From assembly GCA_041394605.1 (NCBI GenBank), contig JAWKHX010000011.1:1-64000 (forward strand): a stretch of DNA of 64,000 bases, in the 5' to 3' direction. Position 1 is the first letter of the stretch. The number at the start of each line of letters is the position of its first letter. Shown here in pieces: positions 27,172 to 37,456 of this stretch. The translations under genes were made by a program, and so were the position numbers. Origin of the DNA: UBA668 sp041394605 (GTDB lineage: Bacteria; Actinomycetota; Acidimicrobiia; Acidimicrobiales; Ilumatobacteraceae). The notes beneath the pieces were generated by a model. That model was not told where the DNA came from. It did no database searches and worked only from the letters and a program-made list of their open reading frames with translations.

Positions 27172-30105
27172 GTGGTCACGGAGAACGACGCAGGTGCCAC
27201 CGCCGTGGCGGCTCTGCTCGCGTTGAGCGACCTCACACCTGCTGCGGCGCGTCAGGCCGGCGGCGACGCCGTGCCGCTGGAATGGTTCCGCTGGCTGGAC
27301 GACGGGCTCGAGTTGTTCCGCCCCGCGTCGCCGGGCGATCCACTGGACCGGCCCTCGGTGGGCGAGACCTTCGCCCGTGAGTTCTTTGCCCGACAACCAG
27401 CGGTGACGTACCCCACCCTGGGGGTCGAGCGGGCGTTCGGCGAGGGCCTCGCGGCGCTGCAGCAGGTTCGCGGCGAGCAGGCCGTCCGGGTGGGTTGGCT
27501 GTGGGTGGCCGGCACGGCCACCATCACCAACCCCGACGGGTCGACCCGGCGCTCGCGGGTCTTCCAACCCCTCGTCACCCGCCCGGTCCGTGTCGTTCGC
27601 CGGTCCCCCCTCGCCGGATGGACGTTGCAGTCCTTCGGCGACTTCGAGATCACCGACCTGGTGACCGACCGCGACATGGTGCGGTCGTTCGAGGAGGTGG
27701 AGTTCGGAGGTGGCGCCTTCCACCGTCCAAGCCAGCTGACGCCCGCCCTGCTCGGACGGCTCTCCCGCCTGCAGAGCTACGCGATCCGCCTCAGCGCGGC
27801 CGCGGGTCTGCCTGCCCGGGTGCTGACGACCGCAGCCGAGCAGCCGCAGACGCTGATGCGTCGGGACGGCCTGCAGATCGTGGTCGGCGTGGGGGTCTTC
27901 GCCGACGGCGAGCGCGCTGTCACGACGCGCTCCGGCAGCCTGCAGGCATGGACTGACGTCGTGAACGACGAAGCGACCGCGTTCCACGCCGTCTACGCCG
28001 ACACTGCGCCCGACCATCCGCTGGACGCCGGCGACGATGCAGCGGTGGAGTCCCCGCTCCCTCTGTCGCCCCGCCAGAGGGATGTGGTGCGCCGAGTACG
28101 GCGCCAAGCCGTCACCGTGGTGTCGGGTGCGCCCGGCACCGGAAAGTCGCACACCGTGGCTGCGGTCGTCGCGGACGCGCTCCGCCGCGGTCGCAGCGTG
28201 CTCGTCACCGCCAAGTCCGACGCTGCGGTCGATGCGGTGATCGCGCTGCTCGAGCGCCAGCCAGGGCTCGAACCCGTGGTGTTCGGTGCCAGTGAGCGAC
28301 GGGAGGCCCTCAGCCAACGGCTGGCCTCGCTGAACCCTGCGCCGGACGCCACAGTAGAGCGCGCACGACGCCAGCTCGACGAGGCAGTCGCGAGGCGTGA
28401 CAGGGCCTGGGCCGCCGCCCGCCGCGCCGTGTTGCCGGAGGAGCTGTTCACCCCGGGCGGTGCCGCGGCATTGGCACAGGCGCGGCTGCACGCGCCGGCG
28501 GCGTTCACCGGAGAGGCCGACCCCGAGACGGTCGCCGCACTGGCCACGGCAGCGAACGGGGGCGGGGGCGGCTGGCTCGCCCGGCGCCGGCGGCGAAAGG
28601 CTGAGCGCACCCTTCGACGGCTGCTCCACGCGCCCGGGTCAGCGAGCCTCGGCGAGGTGGTCGCCGCCGCGGAGGTGGCGGCGGTCAGGACGCCGCTCGA
28701 CCACGACCCCACCCCTGCCGCCTGCTGCCGCGCTGCCGAAGCCGCCGAGGCCGCCGTACGGACGGCATTGTCCGAGTGGCTCGGCCTCACCTCCCGCTCG
28801 CAGGAGCGCCTGGACCGGGGCGGGCTGAGCGCAGTGGCAGCACTGTCGACGGCGCTGCGCAGCGGCCGGGCAGCCCGCCGCGCCCAGCTGCAGCGCATGC
28901 GTGCCAACCGCCTGACCACCGCGCTCCCCCTGTGGGTCGGGACGCTCAGTGATGTCGACGATCTGCTGCCACCGAGCCCCGCCTTGTTCGATCTTGTCGT
29001 GGTCGACGAGGCCTCTGCGGTCGAGCAGACGTCGGCGGCGCCGGCGCTGCTTCGCGGCAGAGCCACGCTCGTGGTCGGTGATCCCAACCAGCTGCGGCAC
29101 GTGTCCTTCCTGAGCGATGCAGCAATCGAGGCCGTGCTCCAGTCGCGGCGCATCGACGATGCCCGCCGCAGCCAGCTCGACGTGCGACGCAACAGCCTGT
29201 TCGACGCGGCGACCGCCGTCGCCCCCTCGATCGTGCTCGACGAACACTTCCGCAGCGCACCGCATCTCATCGACCTCGTCGCCGAGCGCCTCTACGGTGG
29301 CCGGGTCACGGTCGCCACGCGGACTCCGCTGACGCAGGAGGAGGACTGCGTCCATCTGCACTCGGTCGACGGCACACGTGGCGGGGACGGCGTGATCTCG
29401 GCGGAAGTGACTGCGGTGCTCGCCGAGGTGCGCCAGCTGCACCGCCGTGGCGCCAACAGCGTGGGCGTGATCTCCCCGTTCCGCGCTCAGGCCGACGCGT
29501 TGGAAGCCGCGATGCTCGCAGCGTTCTCGGCGACGGAGCTGATGGCGATGGACCTCCGCGTCGGCACAGTGCATGCTTTCCAGGGCAACGAGCGCGACGT
29601 CATCGTGTGCTCGCTCGGCCTGGCCGCCGGTGATGCCGGCGGGTGGAACTTCCTCTCGAACCCCAACTTGCTGGCCGTGCTGCTCACCAGGGCTCGCCGG
29701 CGGATGATCATGGTCAGCTCGTTCACGCCGGCTCCGCACAGCCTGCTCGGCGAGTACCTCGCACGGGCGGACGCCCCTCCCGGCGCGCCGGCACCGGCCG
29801 TCGCCCCGACGGAGTGGTGCAACACCATCGCCGACGGGCTGGCGAGTGCGGGCTTGCCGACGTACCGCTGCTACCCGACCGGCAACCATGTCGTGGACGT
29901 CGCGACAATCAGCCAGGGCAGGCCTGCGGCGGTGGTGTGCGGCCTCCATCCCGCCGGAGTCGATGCCCATCTGGAACGGCACGCCGCGCTGGTACGAGCG
30001 GGGTGGCAGGTGCACGACGCGCTGCAGTCCCGGTGGGGCGACCGACCGGCGGAGCTGATTCTCGACCTGAGCCATCGTGTGACCACCGGTACCCTGGCTC
30101 CATGA
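27172..30105 (+). CDS. superfamily 1 (Upf1/DNA2-like) helicase with degenerate nuclease-like C-terminus
   Basis: ATP-dependent DNA/RNA helicase of 977 residues. An N-terminal ~300-residue region of unknown fold precedes the motor: Q-motif-like LSPRQRDVV, Walker A GAPGTGKS (319-326), a long charged insertion (~390-560), Walker B VVVDEAS (~609-615), motif III GDPNQLRH (~636-643), LDEHFRS (motif IV), and motifs V/VI VGTVHAFQGNERDVIV and LLAVLLTRARRRM. The last ~95 residues resemble the Vsr/DUF559-type endonuclease domain (HVVDVATISQGRPAAVV, RAGWQVHDALQSRW), but the glutamate and basic catalytic positions look lost. The stop overlaps the aminopeptidase ATG. Role in repair, RNA processing or defence is open. 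Confidence 0.8.
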   Translation: MVTENDAGATAVAALLALSDLTPAAARQAGGDAVPLEWFRWLDDGLELFRPASPGDPLDRPSVGETFAREFFARQPAVTYPTLGVERAFGEGLAALQQVRGEQAVRVGWLWVAGTATITNPDGSTRRSRVFQPLVTRPVRVVRRSPLAGWTLQSFGDFEITDLVTDRDMVRSFEEVEFGGGAFHRPSQLTPALLGRLSRLQSYAIRLSAAAGLPARVLTTAAEQPQTLMRRDGLQIVVGVGVFADGERAVTTRSGSLQAWTDVVNDEATAFHAVYADTAPDHPLDAGDDAAVESPLPLSPRQRDVVRRVRRQAVTVVSGAPGTGKSHTVAAVVADALRRGRSVLVTAKSDAAVDAVIALLERQPGLEPVVFGASERREALSQRLASLNPAPDATVERARRQLDEAVARRDRAWAAARRAVLPEELFTPGGAAALAQARLHAPAAFTGEADPETVAALATAANGGGGGWLARRRRRKAERTLRRLLHAPGSASLGEVVAAAEVAAVRTPLDHDPTPAACCRAAEAAEAAVRTALSEWLGLTSRSQERLDRGGLSAVAALSTALRSGRAARRAQLQRMRANRLTTALPLWVGTLSDVDDLLPPSPALFDLVVVDEASAVEQTSAAPALLRGRATLVVGDPNQLRHVSFLSDAAIEAVLQSRRIDDARRSQLDVRRNSLFDAATAVAPSIVLDEHFRSAPHLIDLVAERLYGGRVTVATRTPLTQEEDCVHLHSVDGTRGGDGVISAEVTAVLAEVRQLHRRGANSVGVISPFRAQADALEAAMLAAFSATELMAMDLRVGTVHAFQGNERDVIVCSLGLAAGDAGGWNFLSNPNLLAVLLTRARRRMIMVSSFTPAPHSLLGEYLARADAPPGAPAPAVAPTEWCNTIADGLASAGLPTYRCYPTGNHVVDVATISQGRPAAVVCGLHPAGVDAHLERHAALVRAGWQVHDALQSRWGDRPAELILDLSHRVTTGTLAP

Positions 30106-32638
30106 GCGACAACCCGTACCGGCTGCCCCGCACCGTCCTCCCCTACCGCTACACGCTGGCGCTGGAGCCGGACCTCGCGGCGGCGAGCTTCGTCGGGCAT
30201 GTCGTCATCGACGCCAACGCGACGGAGGCCGCCGACCGGATCGTCCTCAACGCCGCCGAGCTCGGCATCGACGGCGTCCGCGTTGACGGGGAGGACGCCG
30301 CCTTCACGCTGGACGAGACCACCGAGCGACTGCTCATCGACCGCGCCGTGCAGCCCGGTTCCGTCACGCTGGAGATCACCTTCACCGGCACCCTCAACGA
30401 CAAGCTCCGCGGCTGGTACCGCAGCACCTACACGGACGCGGATGGCAATCAGCAGGTCATCGCCACCAGCCAGATGCAGGCCACGGACTGCCGCCGCGCC
30501 TTCCCCTGCTTCGACGAGCCGGACTTCAAAGCCGTCTTCGACGTCACGCTGATCGTCGACCCCGCCCACCTCGCGGTCAGCAACGGGCCGGAGGTGGAGC
30601 GCAGCGAGCAGGCCAACGGCAAGGTCGCTGTCCGCTTCGCCCCGACGATGCCGATGAGCACGTACCTGGTGGCGTTCGTGGTCGGCCCGCTGGAGGCCAC
30701 CGCGCCCGTGATGGTGCCGCGGCTGGACGGCGGCGAGCCGATCCCGCTGCGCATCGTGCACGTGCCGGGCAAGGGCCACCTCACCGCATTCGGCCTGGAC
30801 GTGGGCGCGTTCGCCCTGCGCTGGTACCAGGACTACTACGGCATCCCCTACCCCACCGACAAGTGCGACATGCTCGCCCTGCCGGACTTCGCCGCCGGCG
30901 CCATGGAAAACCTCGGCTGCATCACCTACCGGGAGAACCTGCTGCTGGCCGACCCCACCACCTCCACCCAGCTGGAGCTGCAGACCCTGGCCGACGTCAT
31001 CACCCACGAGCTGGCCCACATGTGGTTCGGCGACCTGGTGACGATGAAGTGGTGGAACGGCATCTGGCTGAACGAGGCGTTCGCCACGTTCATGGAGGTC
31101 GCCTGCTGCGACGCCTACCGGCCGGACTGGCTGCGCTGGACCAGCTTCAGCCTGGAGCGCAGCGCGGCGTTCGAGGTGGACAGCCTGGCCAGCACCCGCA
31201 GCGTGGAGTACCCGGTGGAGGCCCCGGAGGACTGCGACGGCATGTTCGACGTGCTGACCTACCAGAAGGGCGGCTCGCTGCTGCGCATGCTGGAGCAGTA
31301 CCTGGGTGAGGACGAGTTCCGCCGCGGCGTCAGCCACTACCTCTCGCAGCACGAGTACGGCAACACCGAGACCGGCGACCTGTGGGACGCGATCGAGGAG
31401 TCCGTGATGTCCGGCGGCGGCCCGGAGGTTCCCGTGCGCACGCTGATGGACAGCTGGATCTGGCAGCCCGGCTACCCGCTGGTGCGCGCCCGGCTGGAGG
31501 GCAGCACGCTCGTGCTGGAGCAGCAGCGCTTCGCCTACGGCGACACCGACGACGCCACCCTGTTCGTCGTGCCCGTCCACCTGCGCATCGACGGCGAGGA
31601 GCGCAAGGTGCTACTCGAGAGTGACGAGCTGCGCGTGGCCGTGCCCAGCGCCGACGCTTCCGTGGTCGTCAACGCCGGTGGCCACGGCTTCATGCGCGTG
31701 TCGTACGACGCCACGCTGCGCGCCCGCATCGAGCAGCAGTTGCCGCAGCTGACCATCCTCGACCGCTACAACCTGGTGGACGACGCGTGGAACGAGGTAG
31801 TGGCCGGCCGCCTCGCCGCCGCCGACTTCCTCGCCTTCGTGGAGGGCTTCTCCGCCGACCGCGACCTCGCCGTCTGGCAGGCCATCGCCGTCGGCCTCCG
31901 CGGCGTCGGCCGCCTGGTGGAGGGCGACGCCCACGCCGCGTTCCAGCAGCGGGTGGCCGCTCTGGTCGCACCCGCCATGGCCGACTTGGGGTGGACCCCG
32001 CTCGCCGGGGAGAACGACCTGCAGGCCAAGCTGCGTGGTCTGCTGGCCGGCCTGCTGGCGGTGCTGGCCGGCGACGCGGACCGCAGAGCCGCTGCCGCGC
32101 GATCATGGACGACCCGGCAGCCAGTGGCGCCGACCCGGAGCTGATCGCCGCCGCCACCAACGCAGTGGCCGCGGCCGGCACGGACGCCGACTACGACCAG
32201 TACCTGGCCCGCTTCCGCAACGCCGACACCCCGCAGGAGCAACTCCGCTTCCTGTACGCGCTCGCCGAGTTCCCCGAGGCCGCGCAGATCGACCGCACGG
32301 TGGACCTGGCGTTCAGCGGCGAGGTCCGCACACAGAACGCCCCGTTCCTGCTCAACCGGTGCATCGCCAACCGCTGGCACGGCGAGCAGGCGTGGGAGGC
32401 CGTCCGCCGCCAGTGGACGGTGGCCAACGAGACGTTCCCGAACAACACGATCGTGCGCATGATCGACACCGTGAAGCTGCTCACCCGGCCGGACGTCGTG
32501 GCCGACGTGCAGTCGTTCTTCTCCGAACACCCCATCCCGCAGGCCGCCAAGACGCTGGACCAGGTCCTCGAACGCCAGCGGGTCAACGCCGCGCTTGCCG
32601 CCCGGGAGGCCGACCGGCTGCCCGCCACCCTCGCCTGA
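30102..32638 (+). CDS. M1 family aminopeptidase (frameshifted near C-terminus)
   Basis: Zinc metallo-aminopeptidase of about 846 residues (PepN/ERAP-like). The N-terminal beta domain leads into the exopeptidase motif GAMENLG (~266-272) and the zinc site HELAHMWFGDLVTMKWWN with downstream NEAFA (~302-330). The tyrosine in QKGGSLLRMLEQYLG context and a helical ERAP1_C-like C-terminal domain follow. Frame one ends at 32144, but similarity moves to the frame containing AIMDDPAASGADPELIAAA at about 32095 and runs to 32638. One missing C (GCCGCG for GCCCGCG) accounts for it. ATG 30102 overlaps the helicase stop (ATGA). Confidence 0.85.
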
Positions 32639-32719
32639 CGCCCGCCCACAGCGGCTACAGTCCCCGGACCCCCGCAGCGACGGTGGGCGACGGGCAACGA
32701 GCCACGGAAGGAACGGGAC

Positions 32720-33670
32720 ATGGCAGGAGGTCTGGTCGGACTGCTGGACGACATCGCCTCGCTGGCGAAGCTGGCGGCCGCATCGATCGACGATGTCGGC
32801 CTGGCCGCGGGCAAGGCCAGCGCCAAGGCCGCCGGCGTGGTGATCGACGACACCGCGGTCACGCCTGCCTACGTGCACGGCCTCGCCGCCGACCGCGAAC
32901 TGCCGATCATCAAGCGGATCGCCAAGGGCTCGCTGCGCAACAAGATCCTGTTCATCCTCCCGGTGGCGCTGGTGCTCAGCGAGTTCGTACCCAAGCTGGT
33001 CGAGGTGATCCTCATGCTCGGCGGCACCTACCTGTGCTACGAGGGCGCCCACAAGATCCACGCCAAGCTCACCGGCCACGGGCACGACGACCACGCCACC
33101 CCCGCCGCGGTCGAGGGCACCGACGCCGAAGCGGCCACCATCGCCGGCGCCATCCGCACGGACTTCATCCTCTCCGGCGAGATCATGGTGATCGCGTTGA
33201 AAGAGGTGCTGGACAAGGGGTTCGCCATGCGGACCGCGATCCTCGTGATCGTCGCCGTCGTCATCACGATCGCCGTGTACGGCGTGGTCGCGCTGATCGT
33301 GAAGATGGACGACATCGGGCTGCAGATGGTCGAGCGCGGCAAGGGCGAACGCCTCGGCCGGGCGCTGGTGCACGGGATGCCGAAGGTGCTGGCGGTGCTG
33401 TCCGTGGTGGGCACCACGGCGATGGTGTGGGTGGGTGGCCACATCCTGCTGGTGGGCGCCGACGAACTGGGTTGGCACTGGCCGTACGAGCAGGTCCACC
33501 ACCTGGAGCACTCGGTGCACGACGTGGCAGGCGTCGGCGGTGTGCTCGGCTGGCTGACCAACACCGCCGTGTCCGCGGCCGTCGGCCTGGTGATCGGCTT
33601 CCTCGTGGTGGCGGTGGTGGCGAAGCTGCCCCGTCGCGGCGGACCGATGGCCGCACCTGCACCCCACTGA
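32720..33670 (+). CDS. DUF808 family membrane protein (YedI-like)
   Basis: Inner membrane protein of 316 residues matching the DUF808/YedI family: start MAGGLVGLLDDIASLAKLAA, the conserved AGVVIDDTAVTPAYVHG, PIIKRIAKGSLRNK, the first membrane segments (ILFILPVALVLSEF), LGGTYLCYEGAHK, and a C-terminal cluster of hydrophobic segments ending in a Pro/Ala tail. GGAAGGAAC lies about eight bases before ATG 32720, and a TACAGT box at about 32654 could be its promoter. Family function is unknown. Confidence 0.88.
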   Translation: MAGGLVGLLDDIASLAKLAAASIDDVGLAAGKASAKAAGVVIDDTAVTPAYVHGLAADRELPIIKRIAKGSLRNKILFILPVALVLSEFVPKLVEVILMLGGTYLCYEGAHKIHAKLTGHGHDDHATPAAVEGTDAEAATIAGAIRTDFILSGEIMVIALKEVLDKGFAMRTAILVIVAVVITIAVYGVVALIVKMDDIGLQMVERGKGERLGRALVHGMPKVLAVLSVVGTTAMVWVGGHILLVGADELGWHWPYEQVHHLEHSVHDVAGVGGVLGWLTNTAVSAAVGLVIGFLVVAVVAKLPRRGGPMAAPAPH

Positions 33671-33678
33671 CCCCTTGG

Positions 33679-33684
33679 TATACT
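33679..33684 (+). promoter_or_regulatory. -10 box TATACT, leaderless promoter of MazEF pair
   Basis: TATACT ends six bases before ATG 33691. It overlaps a direct repeat GGTATAC / GGTATGC that could serve as an autorepressor site. Confidence 0.55.
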
Positions 33685-33690
33685 CACGGT

Positions 33691-33924
33691 ATGCCGATGA
33701 CCACCGTCAAGGTCACCACCGACACCCGCGACCGCCTCAAGGCCATGAGCCGGGGCACCGCCGACGACACCATCAACGCCGCCCTCGACGCGCTCGACCG
33801 GGCCGAGTTCTGGGCCCAGGCTGAGCGGGCCACTGCTGCGATACGCGCCCTGCCCGACGCCGAGCAGCGGCGCCGCAGGGACGCGGAGGCTGCGCTGGAC
33901 CGCGCCTTCGACGGAATCGGCTGA
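33691..33924 (+). CDS. antitoxin of MazEF-type system
   Basis: Protein of 77 residues with an N-terminal strand and two helices (TTVKVTTDTRDRLKAMS, then DDTINAALDALDR) as in ribbon-helix-helix antitoxins, and a charged, probably flexible C-terminus (QRRRRDAEAALDRAFDGI) that would wrap the toxin. The stop overlaps the toxin start as TGATG. The leaderless TATACT promoter immediately upstream fits autoregulation by the antitoxin/toxin complex. Confidence 0.75.
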   Translation: MPMTTVKVTTDTRDRLKAMSRGTADDTINAALDALDRAEFWAQAERATAAIRALPDAEQRRRRDAEAALDRAFDGIG

Positions 33925-34214
33925 TGGATCAGGGCCAGATCTGGCTTGCCGATCTTCGGGAGGACGAGCGGCGGCGAGTCGTCGTGATGTCCTCCGAGCC
34001 GTTCCACCGGCTTGCCGACCGTGTCTGGGTCGTGCCCGAACTCGTCGGCGGAGAGCACGACGACCTGCCGTGGCGATTGGTCATCGACGACCGGGTGTAC
34101 GCCGTGGACCACCTCCGCTCGGTTCCCGTCTCGAGCCTGCTCGAACGGGTGGGCACCGTGCCGGCGCCGGAGCTGGCACGTGCGCGGCGGGCCCTGCTGG
34201 CGATCACCGCCTGA
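33924..34214 (+). CDS. MazF/PemK-like mRNA interferase toxin
   Basis: Protein of 96 residues with the MazF-type beta-barrel start MDQGQIWLADLRE, then RRVVVMSSE, the VWVVPEL strand, and a C-terminal DHLRSVPVSSLLERVG followed by a helix. The family cuts single-stranded RNA at short sequence motifs. Divergent MazF proteins of mycobacteria have the same short length. Translation should be coupled to the antitoxin. The glycine-proline start motif typical of active MazF (GDVWLVDLDP) is only partly kept. Confidence 0.75.
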   Translation: MDQGQIWLADLREDERRRVVVMSSEPFHRLADRVWVVPELVGGEHDDLPWRLVIDDRVYAVDHLRSVPVSSLLERVGTVPAPELARARRALLAITA

Positions 34215-34252
34215 CCGCTTCCGACCAGGCCCGCAACGTCGACACAGATGGG

Positions 34253-35117
34253 TCAGGGGCAGGCCTGCCGGAGGTAGTCGGGGTCGTCGGGCAGCACGAG
34301 GTCGAGGTCGCGCAGGATCACCGACGCCGCCGGGTGCAGGGCATCGCAGGCCGCAGCGAAGCCGGCCTCCGTGTACTCGATGGCGAACACCTCGTCCCCG
34401 TACACCTCGGTGTAGTCGACGCACTCGTCGTACTGGCCGCACTCCTCCACGACGGCGAAGTCGAACCCGGCCTCGGCTCGCCCGCGGGCGGCGATCTCCA
34501 CGGCGTTCTTCTGCCCGGCGGCCAGACCCAGCGAGTGAGCCTGAGCGACCAGTTTCGCCGCGTATGCCAGCGCCTCGTCCGCGCCGAACCCGAGCTGGGG
34601 GAAGCGGGTGAAGGAGTCCAGGTTGTCGAACTCGACGGCGCGGAAGCCCTTCGTGGCGCACGCCTGGAGCATCGAGCCCACGTGCGCGGCCGCGGTCGCC
34701 CGGAGCTCGGCGGACGACAGGTTGATGGCGAACTCGCCCGGCCACTCCGGGTCCTCGGCGGTGGTCACCACCTCGGCGGGCCATGCGTCGCGCACGTCCG
34801 GGCGGTCGTCCGCATCGGGCGGCTGGGTCTGGAAGGCGTTGATGTAGCAGATCGAGTACGCCCCAGGCGCGGCCGTCCCGGCGAACCAGTCGCGCACTAC
34901 CACCGTCACCCCGTCGGGCAGGGGCGCGCCACCCCGAGCTGGTAGTCGAACCCGGCACCCGCCGGCGGCACCACGACCGTCGCGCGCACCCCGAGCGACG
35001 TCGTCCACCGCTGACGTTGTCGCGGCCCTGACCGGCATTTCCGCAGGAAGCGACCGCGACAAGTTCGGCGAGAAGGAAGACGACGGCGGCGGACAGGGAC
35101 CGGGTACGCCGAGCCAT
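34253..35117 (-). CDS. GH114-like (endo-alpha-1,4-polygalactosaminidase family) lipoprotein (frameshifted)
   Basis: Secreted TIM-barrel protein of about 288 residues over three frames. A signal peptide starting MARRTRSLSAAVVFLLAEL ends in the lipobox AVASC; a lost base near 34998 shifts into VVVPPAGAGFDYQLG, and a lost G in the run at 34932-34935 shifts into PLPDGVTVVVRDWFAG. The remainder is intact: YSICYINAFQTQ, AVEFDNLDSFTR, AAGQKNAVE, FDFAVVEECGQYDECVDYT and AIEYTEAGF, all landmarks of the GH114/TM1410-related family. Activity on galactosaminoglycan is a family-level guess. The lipobox coding region coincides with a palindromic repeat (35013-35068). Confidence 0.65.
35013..35068. repeat. 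palindromic repeat, copy B
   Basis: Shares GTTGTCGCGG, CTGACCG and CGCGACAAGT, in the same order and spacing within one or two bases, with 23081-23135. Arms TTGTCGCGG (35017-35025) and CCGCGACAA (35054-35062) form a perfect 9-bp stem. It overlaps the putative signal-peptide coding region of the GH114-like lipoprotein. Confidence 0.6.
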
Positions 35118-35124
35118 CTGCCGG

Positions 35125-36762
<1,638 letters not shown>

Positions 36763-36814
36763 GGCGGGTCCCCCTCTTCGCGACCGGTGCGGCGTTGGGG
36801 AAGAATAGGCCACC

Positions 36815-37444
36815 GTGACCTCCAGCCCCGCCCCCGCCGCCACACCGCAGACCGTCGTGACCCTCGATCTGGAGGGGGTGCTGGTGCCGGAGATCTGGAT
36901 CGCCGTGGCCGAGCGCACGGGAATCCCCGAGCTGCGCCGCACCACCCGCGACGAACCGGACTACGACGTCCTGATGAAGGGCCGGCTGGCCATCCTGGCC
37001 GAGCATGGATTGACGATGAGCCTGATCGCCGACGTCATCGCCGGTCTCGGGCCGATGGAGGGGGCCAAGGCCTTCCTCGACGAGTTGCGCGCCCGCACCC
37101 AGGTGATCATCCTGTCGGACACGTTCGAACAGTTCGCCGCACCGCTGATGCGCCAGCTGGGCATGCCCACCATCCTGTGCCACCGCCTGGTGGTGGACGA
37201 CGACCGGATCGTGGACTACCGCCTGCGCCAGCCGGACCAGAAGCGCCGTGCAGTGGAAGCCCTGCGCGGCCTGAACTACCGGGTGGTGGCGGCCGGCGAC
37301 AGCTACAACGACTCGGCCATGCTCGGCGCGGCCCACGCCGGCTTCTGGTTCCACGCACCGGCGTCGATCGCCGCTCAGTTCCCCCAGTTCCCCACCACCG
37401 ACACCTACGCGGACCTGCTGGCCGCCATCACCGGCGCACTGTGA
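36815..37444 (+). CDS. thrH: bifunctional phosphoserine phosphatase/homoserine phosphotransferase ThrH
   Basis: HAD-superfamily protein of 209 residues with ThrH features: motif I LDLEGVLVPEIWIAVAERTG (the first Asp is the nucleophile), TTRDEPDYDVLMKGRL, motif II IILSDTF, and motif III GDSYNDSAML. In Pseudomonas, ThrH moves phosphate from phosphoserine to homoserine. GTG 36815 lacks a ribosome-binding site. The next gene starts 12 bases after its stop. Confidence 0.85.
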   Translation: MTSSPAPAATPQTVVTLDLEGVLVPEIWIAVAERTGIPELRRTTRDEPDYDVLMKGRLAILAEHGLTMSLIADVIAGLGPMEGAKAFLDELRARTQVIILSDTFEQFAAPLMRQLGMPTILCHRLVVDDDRIVDYRLRQPDQKRRAVEALRGLNYRVVAAGDSYNDSAMLGAAHAGFWFHAPASIAAQFPQFPTTDTYADLLAAITGAL

Positions 37445-37456
37445 CCGGGACCTGAC

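Noticed and set aside
33691..34214. Signs that the toxin-antitoxin pair is part of a mobile element
   Set aside because: No integrase, transposase, tRNA target or direct repeats flank it, and base composition matches its neighbours.
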